64,000 nucleotides of DNA from Streptomyces sp. B21-083 (GCF_036898825.1 NZ_JARUND010000002.1:310001-374000), one strand, 5' to 3'. Positions 48,529-57,638 are shown, numbered from the stretch's first letter. Made by a program: numbers and translations. Notes: generated from the letters alone by a model not told the origin.

Positions 48529-49020
48529 TTACCGGCGGCCGACGATGTTCCACCCCGCCTCGCCGTCGCGCAGGGGCCTGAGGTAGGTGGCCTTGAGGAG
48601 TTCTCTCGCCGCGCCGTCCAGCGCGGGCCCCTTGCCCTCAGGACTGGTGCGTGTCGTGACCGACACCCGGCTCGGCCGCAGCGGATCCATCACCTGCGCC
48701 TTGACAGTGACGTACAGAGCGGCGTCACCGTTGTCCTCAGTAGTGAGCAGTTCCAGGAAGGCCCTGCTCCTGCGCTGTGAGATCACGGAATACGCAGGTG
48801 ATGCTGAACGTGTCCGCCCGGCCCCTGCTGCCCCTATGGAAGTCATCCGCCGACAACCAGGTCGGGGCCCTTGTCCAGACGCGGACAACAGGCAGCCGCT
48901 GCGCCCTCAACTCAGGAAGCGGAGCTGCGGGTCGCTGACGTTGATGAGATCGCCCACTACCGGCGTCGAAGCCCTCGTCGGCACACTGCATCAGGCCGTG
49001 GTCGACAACCAGATCCTGCA
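48529..49020 (-). pseudogene. Remnant of an AAA/OLD-like ATPase gene
   Basis: Minus-strand pieces in two frames: DTFSITCVFRDLTAQEQG, then SRAFLELLTTEDNGDAALYV, VKAQVMDPLRPSRVSVTTRT and LLKATYLRPLRDGEAGW. The LLKxTYLRPLRDxEAE pattern is typical of SMC-like ATPases of the OLD/overcoming-lysogenisation group. Both ends are missing and the frame is broken, so it is inactive. Such genes are often defensive. Tentative. Confidence 0.45.
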
Positions 49021-49030
49021 CCATGAGCTG

Positions 49031-49379
49031 TCAAGCGTGTCTCCATGGTCCGCGCCCTGCCCGTGCAGCTCCGGCCGCCCCTGCCAGCAGGAGCACCACC
49101 GGCGCCATGACGTTGAAATCGCGCACTCGTAGGTGCGCAGCCCTTGCTCCGACGAAGGACAACATCACGCACACCGCCGCCACCGCACCGAGCGGCCCCG
49201 ATGGCGAGACCGACAGCCCCCGCCACTTCGGCGGCCGTCGGCAACCACACTCTGTCGGCTGGGAAGCCCACCGTTTGCATGGTGCCCATCTGCATCGGAT
49301 CGTGCCGCAGCTTCCCCGTCGCCGAAACCAGCAGAAGGAGGTCCAGCAGTAGGGAGGTGACGAGGGTCGCGATGAACAT
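49031..49379 (-). pseudogene. DoxX-like membrane protein, frameshifted
   Basis: It starts MFIATLVTSLLLDLLLLVSA and GKLRHDPMQMGTMQTVGFPA. The frame shifts near 49190, then PLGAVAAVCVMLSFVGARAA and VMAPVVLLLAGAAGAARAG follow in the next frame. Together this gives the four-helix DoxX-like layout of about 115 residues. As it stands no full protein would be made. Confidence 0.7.
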
Positions 49380-49432
49380 GACGGGCGCCTTCGCTCGGTG
49401 GGCAGCCTTGTTCTGATGGGTTGATCGACTGA

Positions 49433-49470
49433 TTGAGCCAACCAGGCCGTCACTGCGACGATGCAGCGGT
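49433..49470 (-). repeat. Weak candidate right end of the Tn7-like module
   Basis: Read on the minus strand: TGTGACC, 23 bases, then TGGTTGGC. The tip resembles TGTGACCA and the inner motif resembles TAGTTGGC, but the spacing (about 23 instead of 8) is wrong. It is reported only because no better right end is seen after the transposition genes. Confidence 0.2.
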
Positions 49471-49498
49471 CACAGCCGGGCGGTGGCGGAAGGAACCG

Positions 49499-50554
49499 TC
49501 AGCCCTCGGACACCATGAGGACGCCACGACCGATGAGCTTGCCGTCGTTGAGCGCGTGGAGTGCTTCGTTGACACCTTCGAGGGGGAACCGCGTGGTGCT
49601 GATCTCGATGACTCCCCGGTGAGCAAGTGCCACGAGCTCCACCAGCTCGTTGTAGGTACCACCGCTGTTGCCTACGAAGCTCCTCTCCGGGATCAGCATC
49701 TGGCTGAGAATGTCGATCTCGAGCTTGGCTCCGGAGCCCACCAGAAAGTCGACACCGTTGGTGGCGAGGACTTCGACACCGTCCTTCTGGGCACCCCCTT
49801 CGCCGACGTAGTCCAAGACCACCTCGGCACCCGCCCCGTGGGTCAGCTCCATGATCTCTGCGATGTGCGAACGGTCCTTCTGCGACAGGACCGTGTGGTC
49901 GGCGCCCCAACCATGGGCTCGATCGAGGGCTGCGGCGTTGCGATCCACGACGATGATCTCCGTCTGGGACAACGCGCGAAGAGCCTGGATCGCGATGTGC
50001 CCCAGTCCGCCGGCGCCGAGCACGACGGTGCGGGTCCCCGGGACCGCGTGCGGAAGTGCCTTGCGCACCGCGTGGTAGGCCGCCAACCCTGCATCGGCGA
50101 GAGGTGCCGCATCGGCGGGCGCCATACTGCTGGGGATCGGTACGACCGCCCGCGCGCTGGTCTTGACGTACTCGGCAAAGCCACCCGGAGAGAGCACTCC
50201 GGTGAACATGCCGGCGACACAGTGCATGTCGTCGCCGGCTCGGCACGCCTTGCAGTACCCGCAGGAGGGCGAGAGGTGGAGCAGGACGGTGTCGCCGACC
50301 GCCACATGGGTCACGGCCGAGCCGACTTCCACCACCCAGCCGGCGTTCTCGTGACCGCACACGAACGGCAGGTCGATTCCGGCACCCTTTTGGAGGGCGT
50401 CGTAGTGTCCGTGCCAGATGTGGATATCACTACGACAGAAGCCGGCCGCGCCGACGCGGACGATGACGTCGGTCGGTGAGGTGATCGTAGGGTCGGGAAT
50501 CGTGTCGATGACGAAGTCTTCTTCGTACTCGGTCAGCAGTGCGGCGCGCATCAT
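49499..50554 (-). CDS. Zinc-dependent alcohol dehydrogenase (MDR family)
   Basis: The protein has 351 aa starting at ATG 50554 behind GAAAGG; the longer frame upstream is not protein-like. Catalytic zinc ligands: VGAAGFCRSDIHIWHG and FVCGHENAGWVVEVGS. Structural zinc Cys set: SCGYCKACRAGDDMHC. The NAD(P) loop is VVLGAGGLGHIAIQALRAL. AEYVKTSARAVVPIPSSM and the length fit aryl/alkyl alcohol dehydrogenases such as NAD-dependent propanol-preferring types. It is monocistronic as far as can be seen. Substrate unknown. Confidence 0.93.
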   Translation of the reverse strand: MMRAALLTEYEEDFVIDTIPDPTITSPTDVIVRVGAAGFCRSDIHIWHGHYDALQKGAGIDLPFVCGHENAGWVVEVGSAVTHVAVGDTVLLHLSPSCGYCKACRAGDDMHCVAGMFTGVLSPGGFAEYVKTSARAVVPIPSSMAPADAAPLADAGLAAYHAVRKALPHAVPGTRTVVLGAGGLGHIAIQALRALSQTEIIVVDRNAAALDRAHGWGADHTVLSQKDRSHIAEIMELTHGAGAEVVLDYVGEGGAQKDGVEVLATNGVDFLVGSGAKLEIDILSQMLIPERSFVGNSGGTYNELVELVALAHRGVIEISTTRFPLEGVNEALHALNDGKLIGRGVLMVSEG

Positions 50555-50998
50555 TGAGCCTTTCGTCGTGCGGGGTGAGCGGGCAAGTTTCAGCGAGAAA
50601 GGGCCAGGGTCCGCGCTGTCGCGCGCAGTTGAGGCGCCGCGCGTCTTCGACCGCAAATGAGGCTCACGTCGCGTTTCCCTGACCTCGAGCGACCGGCCTC
50701 AGCGGTTCCGGGGCGGCGCTGTACGTGCGACCGCGGGTGCATTCCAGGAGCTGAGGATGCGGAGTTTCGTGAATCAGCGGGGTGGTACAGGCTGCGGTGA
50801 CCTCGGAGCGTTCGGCGGGGTGACCGTCCTCGAAGCGGGCGCCGGCGCAGATGAGGGCAACGAGGTGGGGTGCGGTGATCACGCGCCGGGCTCGGCGAGT
50901 TTGAACCCTATGGCCAGGGCCGCGGCCGGACTGCCGGCGCAGCGGGTGGCCTTGGGCCCGAAGCGCACCGTGCCCTCAGGTCTGAGCCGGAGGCTGAC
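50555..50998. other. Gene-free gap
   Basis: About 440 bases between the alcohol dehydrogenase start and the hydrolase stop. It contains short open frames without recognisable domains and may hold eroded coding DNA. I see no promoter motif that I can defend. Confidence 0.4.
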
Positions 50999-51898
50999 TC
51001 AGCTCAGCGTGGCCGTGAAGTGCGCTGCGACTCGGTCCGCGGTGTCACGAACCTGTCCGGGGTGATCGTAGAAGCTGAAGTGCTGACCCTTGCCCCAGTA
51101 CAGTTCCTTTGGCCCGGCGAGTCGTTCGTGCACCTTGCGTGCCTGGCCCGGGTAGGAAGCGAATCGCGAGTGGACCATGAGTGTTGGCGCGGTGACACGT
51201 GAAGCGCTCGACACGGCGTCTGCGCTGAGCATGTCGCCCCAGGCCATCACCGCGAATTCGTTGCGCCACTCGCGTACGTTCCCCCGCTTCGCGGACAGGT
51301 AGTACGGCATGGGCACAGTGTTGACAGCCTTTCGGCTGTACGGGTGGTAAGCCGGAATGGTGTCGACGATGCCGGTCTTCTCGTACTTCTCTGTGGCCGC
51401 TCGGCCTTCGGCGACGCGGCGCTCCGCGTGCGGGATCACTCCCGACTCGACGAACATGCCGGCAACCGTCGCTACGGAACCCACACCCGGATCGTTGGCC
51501 GCAGCCTCGATGACGGTGGTACCCGAGGTGCATACGCCCAGGAGCCCTGCCCCCGACACGTCGGACCGGCTTTTCAGGAAGCGCAAGGCCGCCGACATGT
51601 CAGCGGCCTTGGAGTTCGGGTCCTCGTACTGGCGGATGGCGCCGCTGCTCTGCCCGTAGTTGCGGTAGTCGATGGCAAGGCCGATCACGCCTCTGCGGGC
51701 CATCTCCCCGGCGTAGATCCCACCCATCTGCTCCTTCACAGAGGAAAACGACCCTCCCACAGCTACGGCGGGGTAGCGCTTGGACGCGTCGTGATCTTCC
51801 GGCAGGTAGAGATGGGCCACGATCTGGCCATCTCCGCTGGGAATCTCTACGGTCTGAGGTGCGAAACCGTTGGTGAGTGCGCTGAGCTTCTGAGCCAT
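50999..51898 (-). CDS. Alpha/beta hydrolase (dienelactone-hydrolase-like), paralogue 1
   Basis: The protein has 299 aa from ATG 51898 (MAQKLSALTNGFAPQTVEIP). Oxyanion-side strand: YPAVAVGGSFSSVKEQMGGI. The nucleophile elbow region is GAGLLGVCTSGTTVIEAAA, with Cys/Thr/Ser around the usual GxSxG (here GVCTSG). The C-terminal WGKGQHFSFYDHPGQVR holds the catalytic His. It is closely related to the hydrolases at 56004 and 62981. A 55-base block upstream is shared with the 56004 gene. Probable ester or lactone hydrolysis; substrate unknown. Confidence 0.9.
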   Translation of the reverse strand: MAQKLSALTNGFAPQTVEIPSGDGQIVAHLYLPEDHDASKRYPAVAVGGSFSSVKEQMGGIYAGEMARRGVIGLAIDYRNYGQSSGAIRQYEDPNSKAADMSAALRFLKSRSDVSGAGLLGVCTSGTTVIEAAANDPGVGSVATVAGMFVESGVIPHAERRVAEGRAATEKYEKTGIVDTIPAYHPYSRKAVNTVPMPYYLSAKRGNVREWRNEFAVMAWGDMLSADAVSSASRVTAPTLMVHSRFASYPGQARKVHERLAGPKELYWGKGQHFSFYDHPGQVRDTADRVAAHFTATLS

Positions 51899-52028
51899 GC
51901 TGACTTCCTGGTTCGACGATGCGAGACGTTTGGATTGATGAGGCGGAACGCCGATTCCGTGCGACCGCTGACCAGCCGCTGATGATGGCCTGCCGGTCCA
52001 TGGTCTGTTTGCTGGCGGTTTGCCCTGA

Positions 52029-52083
52029 TTCGAGAGTGCCCGCGCCGCGACCCGCCCACAATGGGAGGAATCTTTCCTACCTG
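52029..52083 (-). promoter_or_regulatory. Shared hydrolase upstream element, copy 1
   Basis: TTCGAGAGTGCC, then CGCCCACAATGGGAGG and TCTTTCCTACCT. It repeats at 56940-56993 with over 80 percent identity. The CCCA/TGGG inverted arms around CAA look like an operator core. It lies 131 bases upstream of the hydrolase start. Confidence 0.55.
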
Positions 52084-52352
52084 AGATGGCCTCCATGCCG
52101 GCGCCGGTGCGTGCGGGCGTGAACGGGCGGGATCCTGTGGTGGCTTGAGCCCTCCACTCAGATGCCGTGGGTCATGCAGCCGGTTCGACCGGTGGATCGT
52201 CTGATCCCGCGGCAGAGACCGAAATCCTGAGGGCCCATCTCACGGCCGCAGCCGCAGGCCCTCCTGTCCCAGGACTGGAACCGCCCGGGTCGGCGCGTCC
52301 GGCGCGTTACGGCGGCCAGGTTTGCGATGTTCGCGGTGTTGACCCCCGGCGA

Positions 52353-54035
52353 TCAGCTGTCGGTCGGGATGACCGGCAGGACGATGCGGGAGGGCCGTGC
52401 GGCGTCGTGCGCGATGTTCTGGTGGGCCGGGCGGAAGTCGGTTGCGGTGTCGATGGACTGGCCGGTGTTGAGGTTGCGGTCCCAGCGGGGGAAGTTGCTG
52501 GAGGTGACGTGGACGCGCAGGCGGTGGCCGGCGCGGAACAGGTAGCTGGTGGACCACAGGTCGACGGCGTGCTCGGTGAACTCGCCCGGTGTGGTGTCGG
52601 CCCGCAGGATCCCGTCCACGACGTTGACGGACAGGCCCTGGGGGTCGACGTCGCAGAGCCGGACCACCCAGTCCGTGGACGGGGCGTCGGTCGCCGCGTG
52701 GATGAACGCCCGGACACGGCCGGTGACTTCGAGGTCCTCGGCCAGGGGCTCGCTGGTGTACACCAGGACGTCCTCCCGGGCCTCCACGGGTGCCTGGTCG
52801 AGCGGACCGGGCCGGTACCCGGTGGCCGTGATCAGTGGTCCGCCGGTCGTGGGTACGGGGTCGGCCGGGTCGTAGACGTAGGTGTCGGTGCCCTCGTCGG
52901 CCTGGGGGGTGTCGAAGGCGAGCCCTTGGTCCGCGCGCAAGAACAGGTCGGTGTCGACGGCGCGGGACAGCGGCCACTCCTGTTCCTCGCGCCACTCGTT
53001 CTTCCCCATGACGAAGAGCAGTACAGGTGGCAGCTCGGGCCCGGACGGGTCGGCCTCGGGGGTGAGCCACCTGCGGAACCACGTGTTCTGGATGTCGACG
53101 AACCTGCCACGGAAGCCGAGCACCTCCATGTTCGCGGCGGCGCCGAAGTCCACGTCACCGATCTGCCCCGTGTATGCCTCGTGTGTCCAGGGGCCCATGA
53201 TCAGGTTGGCTGGCCGTCCGGCGGCGTGCATCGCGGTGAAGTTGTCCAGCGTGCCCTGGCTGAAGACGTCGTACCAGCCGCCCAGGTTCAGGCTGGGCAG
53301 ATCGATCTCCGCGTGGCGTCCCGCGATGCGGCAGGCCGCGCTCCACTCCGGATCCCGCAGCGCGTGTTCAAACCCCAGATCCTGGTTCTGTAGGCCGTGG
53401 CGCTGGTAGGCGGGGTGCCGGCCGGCCGGAAGTTCCCAGTACACGGAGGAGCCCAGCTGGTCGACATCGGTGAGCAGTGCCCCGAGCGCCTGCCCGAGCG
53501 CGGCCGGGTCGTCGGCGTGTCGGCGCGTCAGCGTGTCCCCTGCCATCAGGAGTGTCCACGAGGTGTTCAGCGCGAACTCGATGGCCCCACCGCGGGCGAA
53601 GAGCCCGTCATGCGGTTCCGACCAGGTGATCTGGGGGGCGATGGCCTTCAGCTCCGGGGGCTTGGACAGTGCGGCCGTCCACTGGGTGTTGCCGAAATAG
53701 CTGACCCCGATCATGCCGACGTTGCCGTTGGAGTTGGGCAGCGCGGCGGCCCAGCGGACGGTGTCGTAGCCGTCGTCCGGCTCGTGGGTCCACGTCTCCC
53801 ACTCGCCGTCCGAGGCGAACCGGCCGCGGGTGTCCTGGAGTACGACGATGAAGCCTGACCGGGCCACACTGAGCGGATCGAGGTGTCCGGTGTTGATGGG
53901 GTGGCTCTTTCCGTACGGAAGACGGCTCAGCAGCACGGGGTAGGGACCGCCCGTGGCGGGCCGGTAGACGTCGGCCCGCAGAACGGTGCCGTCACGCATC
54001 GTCGCAGGGACATTCTGTTCAACCGTCACATCCAT
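52353..54035 (-). CDS. CocE/NonD-type serine hydrolase (X-Pro dipeptidyl-peptidase family)
   Basis: The protein has 560 aa from ATG 54035, behind GAAGGAGG; the open frame upstream is not protein-like. N-terminal alpha/beta-hydrolase: TMRDGTVLRADVYRP, VVLQDTRGRFASDGEW and NVGMIGVSYFGNTQWTAAL, with the nucleophile Ser in GVSYFG. A cap domain follows, then IMGPWTHEAY with the catalytic His. The C-terminal jelly roll (VNVVDGILRADT, LRVHVTSSNFPRWDRNLNTG) is typical of CocE. There is no signal peptide. It probably hydrolyses esters or amides. Confidence 0.93.
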   Translation of the reverse strand: MDVTVEQNVPATMRDGTVLRADVYRPATGGPYPVLLSRLPYGKSHPINTGHLDPLSVARSGFIVVLQDTRGRFASDGEWETWTHEPDDGYDTVRWAAALPNSNGNVGMIGVSYFGNTQWTAALSKPPELKAIAPQITWSEPHDGLFARGGAIEFALNTSWTLLMAGDTLTRRHADDPAALGQALGALLTDVDQLGSSVYWELPAGRHPAYQRHGLQNQDLGFEHALRDPEWSAACRIAGRHAEIDLPSLNLGGWYDVFSQGTLDNFTAMHAAGRPANLIMGPWTHEAYTGQIGDVDFGAAANMEVLGFRGRFVDIQNTWFRRWLTPEADPSGPELPPVLLFVMGKNEWREEQEWPLSRAVDTDLFLRADQGLAFDTPQADEGTDTYVYDPADPVPTTGGPLITATGYRPGPLDQAPVEAREDVLVYTSEPLAEDLEVTGRVRAFIHAATDAPSTDWVVRLCDVDPQGLSVNVVDGILRADTTPGEFTEHAVDLWSTSYLFRAGHRLRVHVTSSNFPRWDRNLNTGQSIDTATDFRPAHQNIAHDAARPSRIVLPVIPTDS

Positions 54036-54208
54036 GTGCCGGCCTCCTTCGTGGTGTGTTGTTGCGGAATCACCGGACTCGGACAGGACGAGCCGGCCCT
54101 CGGCACTCCCGGACGGGCGGAACCGACGGCGATGCGCGGGCAGGCCGCGGAACGAGTCCGGTGGGGGGCGGGTATATGGAGGCCCACAGCGGGGCCGAAC
54201 GGCACGGG

Positions 54209-54904
54209 CTATGACGCGGCTGCCGGGCCAAGTGGGTAGCTGTGTGCGAGGTGGTTGATGTCGTCGTTGCGCAGGACGGTGGGACTCGCTCCCTCGGCGC
54301 GGGTGACGGCGAGCATGGCGCGGCCGATGGCCTGAGTGGTGGTGACGTAGCGGGGAACGACGCGTCGCAGGAGCGGGTACAGACCTGCGGTGACGCGGTA
54401 CACCGCGCGGTACATGGGGGTGCGGGAGATCGCTCCGTCCACGGGCTGCACATAGCCGGGGCGGAACATGTGCGCCGTCATCGGCATGGCGAGCAGCTCG
54501 TTCTCGGTGCGGCCCTTGACCCGTGCCCACATCTGCTGGCTCTTCCCGGTGGGGTCGCTGCCCTCCCCGGAGACGTAGCAGAACGTGAGGGCGGGGCTGG
54601 CGGCGTACAGGGTGCGGGCCGCTGCGAGGGTGTAGTCGTGGGTCACGCGCGTGTACTCGTCCTCCGCGCGGCCGACCGCCGAGACTCCGAGGCAGTAGAA
54701 GCAGGCATCCAGGCCTTGAAGCTCTTCCTGGATCGAGCTGTAGTCGGTGAAGTCCGTGTGGATGATCTGCCGCAGTTTGGGATGGGCGACGTTCAGTGGG
54801 CTGCGGACGACGGCGAGCACCTCGGTGACCGTGTCATCGAGAAGGCAGGCACGCAGCGCGCCGTGTCCGATCATGCCGGAGGCCCCGAAGACGATGACGC
54901 GCAC
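54209..54904 (-). CDS. Atypical short-chain dehydrogenase / NAD-dependent epimerase-like protein
   Basis: The protein has 231 aa with an ATG start. The N-terminal VIVFGASGMIGHGALRACLL is the GxxGxxG nucleotide loop. LDACFYCLGVSAVGRAEDEY and LTFCYVSGEGSDPTGKSQQM carry the strand regions. No clear Tyr-x3-Lys pair: WARVKGRTENELL occupies the position, so catalysis may be absent or altered, as in NmrA-like and HTATIP2-type atypical SDRs. It follows an MmyB-type regulator on the same strand, 105 bases apart, and is a likely target. Confidence 0.9.
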   Translation of the reverse strand: MRVIVFGASGMIGHGALRACLLDDTVTEVLAVVRSPLNVAHPKLRQIIHTDFTDYSSIQEELQGLDACFYCLGVSAVGRAEDEYTRVTHDYTLAAARTLYAASPALTFCYVSGEGSDPTGKSQQMWARVKGRTENELLAMPMTAHMFRPGYVQPVDGAISRTPMYRAVYRVTAGLYPLLRRVVPRYVTTTQAIGRAMLAVTRAEGASPTVLRNDDINHLAHSYPLGPAAAS

Positions 54905-55009
54905 GGATGTTCCTTCCAGAATGGGTGGGGATCAGGACGAGGGGGGCCGGGCGAAGCAGTCGCGGGTGACGCGACGGCCGTGGCGAGGGCCGTTCCCCAT
55001 TGCCGTCGG

Positions 55010-55915
55010 TCAGGCACGAGGTTCTCGGTCATCCGTCCTGGCTTCGTGGCGTTCGGTCGCCGGGGCACTCCACGAGGCAAGGATCCGGAGTTTGTCGTGC
55101 GAGCTGGTGCCCTTTGGAGCTGACCACAGCACGAGCTGCTGGTCGGGGTCGCCGACGTAGCCGAACGCGTCCCAGTCGAGGGTGAGGTCGCCGAGTTCGG
55201 GGTGCCGGATGGTCTTGGTGCCGAAGTCCGGGCGGGCGACCTTGTGATCGGCCCACCAGTGGCGAAAATGCGGGCTCACGAGGGCCAGCTCGCCGACCAG
55301 GGCCGCGAGCCGAGGATCATGGGGATTGTCGGCGGCCTGCATGCGCAGGGTCGCGACACTGCTGCGCGCCATGGCCTCCCAGTCGTAGTACAGGTCCTGC
55401 ACGCGCGGGTCGGTGAACACCATCCGGACGTAGTTGCGCTCATGGGGGGCCATGCTGTCGAGGTCGACCAGGAGTGCGGCGGCGAGCGGGTTCCAGGCGA
55501 GGATGTCGAGGTACTTGCCCACGATGATCGCCGGCGTGTCGGTGAGCTGGTCCAGGAGGCGCTGCAGCTGCGGCCTCACGAGCTTGGGGCGGGGCCGTGG
55601 CGGCGTGCGCCGTTCGGCCCGCTGGGCCAGGCCCTCGAGGTAGTCCCGCTGATCCGGCGTGAGGCGCAGGAAGTGGGCGATCGCCTCGAGGACGGGTTCG
55701 GACGGCGCGAGGCGCCCCTGCTCGATGCGGGCGTAGTAGTCCTGGCTGATCGCCACGCCGTCAGCGACTTCCTGGCGCCGCAGCCCGGAGGTACGACGGG
55801 TGGCATCGTGCGCGACGGGCAGTCCGAGGTCGTCCGGGGACAGCTCACCGCGCCGTGCCCTCAGGAACTGCCCGAGTTCTTGCAGGTAAGGGTTCTTCTC
55901 GGTCATCTCGTTCAC
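55010..55915 (-). CDS. MmyB-like XRE family regulator 1
   Basis: The protein has 301 aa. The N-terminal HTH is LGQFLRARRGELSPDDLGLP and EVADGVAISQDYYARIEQGR. A C-terminal ligand-binding domain of the MmyB type follows: DTPAIIVGKYLDILAWNPLA, NYVRMVFTDPRVQDLYYDWE and WDAFGYVGDPDQQLVLWSAP. Members bind fatty-acid-like ligands in the one solved case and often sit next to the short-chain dehydrogenases they control, as here. A paralogue lies at 62006. Confidence 0.94.
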   Translation of the reverse strand: MNEMTEKNPYLQELGQFLRARRGELSPDDLGLPVAHDATRRTSGLRRQEVADGVAISQDYYARIEQGRLAPSEPVLEAIAHFLRLTPDQRDYLEGLAQRAERRTPPRPRPKLVRPQLQRLLDQLTDTPAIIVGKYLDILAWNPLAAALLVDLDSMAPHERNYVRMVFTDPRVQDLYYDWEAMARSSVATLRMQAADNPHDPRLAALVGELALVSPHFRHWWADHKVARPDFGTKTIRHPELGDLTLDWDAFGYVGDPDQQLVLWSAPKGTSSHDKLRILASWSAPATERHEARTDDREPRA

Positions 55916-56003
55916 ACCCGCCTCGGTGCAGGAGCCGACGTCCAGGGCTCGTGTTGTCTCGGACCCGACTCCTACTGTGGGCCAGGCTGGTGTACCCGGG
56001 GCG

Positions 56004-56897
56004 TCACGCCGCCAGGGCCTTGCCGAAGAACTCGTCGAGCTTGTCGACAGCCGGTGTCACGTGCTCGTCCTGGTCGTACAGGGACATGTGGGTGGCACCC
56101 TCGATGAGGAACAGCTCGCTGGGCCCCTGGGCCAGGGCGACGGCCTTGTCGCTGTAGGGCCGGCTGAAGGCCTCGGTTCCGGCGATCATCAGCACGGGCC
56201 GGGGCGAGATCATCGACATGAAGCGGAAGGCGTCGAACTGGACGAGCCGGTCGATGCTGCGCACCAGCTGCTTGTTGTCCGAGCGGGGGTGCTGTCCACG
56301 GGGCGTGCGGTAGTACTCGTAGCCCTCCCCGCCTTCCTCCAAGGACTCCGGCACGATCGGCGCGTAGGCCGGATCGGCCCCGCCGGCCTCGGCGGTCCGC
56401 ATCGCGGTCGACAGGTCGAGGATCTGTCGCAGGCCGGCCGGGCCCTGCCGGCCATCGAGGCCGTTACGGACCGCGTCGCCGGCGTCGAAGGCGCTCACTG
56501 TGCCGACAGCCTTGATCCGCGTATCGGCCTGTGCGGCGAAGGGCACGTACCCACCCGAGGCGCAGATCCCCAGCGCTCCGATCCGCTCCGGGTCCACGTC
56601 GTCGCGGGTGGTCAGGTAGCTGACCGCTGACTTCACGTCCTCGCTGCGCTGGTAGGGGTCCTCCAGACCGCGGGGCTGACCCTCGCTCTCCCCCTGGTAA
56701 GCCGCGTCGAACACGAGGGCGGCGTAGCCCTTGTCGGCCAGGCGCTGGGCGTAGATGCTCGCGGTCTGCTCCTTCACGCCCCCGCCCGGGTGCGAGACGA
56801 CGATGGCCGGCAGGCGCTCACCCACGCGGCCCTCGGGGGCGAAGAACAGCCCCGCGATGCGCAGACCGTTGCTGGTGAAGCTGACCTCGGTGCTCAC
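56004..56897 (-). CDS. Alpha/beta hydrolase (dienelactone-hydrolase-like), paralogue 2
   Basis: The protein has 297 aa from GTG 56897 (GAGAGAAC upstream); the ATG 25 codons earlier lies too close to the conserved upstream element. Core: LPAIVVSHPGGGVKEQTASI, ALVFDAAYQGESEGQPRGLE and IGALGICASGGYVPFAAQAD, with Ser in GICASGG. ATHMSLYDQDEHVTPAVDKL holds the His. It shares sequence with the hydrolases at 50999 and 62981 and shares its upstream element with 50999, so both are probably under one regulator. Confidence 0.92.
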   Translation of the reverse strand: MSTEVSFTSNGLRIAGLFFAPEGRVGERLPAIVVSHPGGGVKEQTASIYAQRLADKGYAALVFDAAYQGESEGQPRGLEDPYQRSEDVKSAVSYLTTRDDVDPERIGALGICASGGYVPFAAQADTRIKAVGTVSAFDAGDAVRNGLDGRQGPAGLRQILDLSTAMRTAEAGGADPAYAPIVPESLEEGGEGYEYYRTPRGQHPRSDNKQLVRSIDRLVQFDAFRFMSMISPRPVLMIAGTEAFSRPYSDKAVALAQGPSELFLIEGATHMSLYDQDEHVTPAVDKLDEFFGKALAA

Positions 56898-56939
56898 GTG
56901 AAGTTCTCTCTGTTGGTCGGTACTGGCTGGATGCCACGT

Positions 56940-56993
56940 TTCGAGAGTGCCTCCGGGCCGACTCGCCCACAATGGGAGGGATCTTTCCTACCT
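56940..56993 (-). promoter_or_regulatory. Shared hydrolase upstream element, copy 2
   Basis: Second copy of the 55-base block at 52029, here 43 bases upstream of the hydrolase GTG. It contains CCCACAATGGG and TCTTTCCTACCT. At this distance it overlaps the expected promoter. Confidence 0.55.
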
Positions 56994-57034
56994 AACGAGC
57001 TCGTGCTTGGTTGACGGCATCGCCGCCTTTGACA

Positions 57035-57339
57035 CCGCTGCCAGGCAGTCACGTGCTTGGTGCGAGGGCGCCCGTTGCCGGGCAGGCCGGCGCACCACGT
57101 CAGCAGCTCCACGGTGCCGTGACCGACATCGATCTCCAAGCCCAGGCCGAGCTCGGCGTGCACGGCGGGAGCCATAGGTGCCGCGGAAGGCGGTGTGGAT
57201 ACCCACGATGGCCTCGGTCAGCCGGGCGGGTTTCGTCCAGACGGCTCGACGGCAGCCGGTCCTGCCCGTAGTACCCGGAGTCGGCGACATGCAGCACCCG
57301 GCAGGCCAGTTGCACCGGCAGGTGCTCGCGGGCCGTCAC
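57035..57339 (-). pseudogene. IS3-family OrfB remnant
   Basis: It starts RVTAREHLPVQLACRVLHVA and DSGYYGQ, then loses frame; WLTEAIVGIHTAFRGTYGSR and HAELGLGLEIDVGHGTVELL are readable in others. Only the N-terminal third of OrfB is left, without the DDE core. Confidence 0.75.
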
Positions 57340-57638
57340 GCGGATAGCTTCGAACCGCCTTTCGGGGATCTCACCTCACTCAGCAGTTCGGCAGCCCGCT
57401 GATGCATGGCCCACTCAGCCTCCAACTCGACGATACGTTTGCGGGCCGCAGCAAGATCGGTCAGGTCACTGCTGTTGGTAACCGACAACTGTTCCATATC
57501 GATGAGGTGTTGGCGGCGCCAGATATAGATCATCTGGTCGCTGATGCCGAGGAGCCGGGCGACCTCAGCGACCGTCCTTCCGGATGCGACGAGATCGAGG
57601 ACCTTGCGGCGGAACTCGGGCGGACAGCCGTGGGGCAT
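57336..57638 (-). CDS. IS3-family transposase OrfA (orphan)
   Basis: The protein has 100 aa: PEFRRKVLDLVASGRTVAEV and ARLLGISDQMIYIWRRQHLI form the HTH, and LAAARKRIVELEAEWAMHQR the coil. It is a complete frame, but with its partner OrfB truncated it cannot transpose. It is divergent from the tetR gene that begins about 100 bases away. Confidence 0.8.
   Translation of the reverse strand: MPHGCPPEFRRKVLDLVASGRTVAEVARLLGISDQMIYIWRRQHLIDMEQLSVTNSSDLTDLAAARKRIVELEAEWAMHQRAAELLSEVRSPKGGSKLSA

Noticed and set aside
39000..48600. CRISPR-associated Tn7-like transposon (CAST)
   Set aside because: Searched for repeat-spacer structure and for Cas12k or Cascade-like proteins near the tns genes; none is present. 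Targeting must go through TniQ proteins.
49433..50479. Long plus-strand open frame opposite the alcohol dehydrogenase
   Set aside because: It is the antisense shadow of a clear zinc-dependent dehydrogenase and has no recognisable domain.
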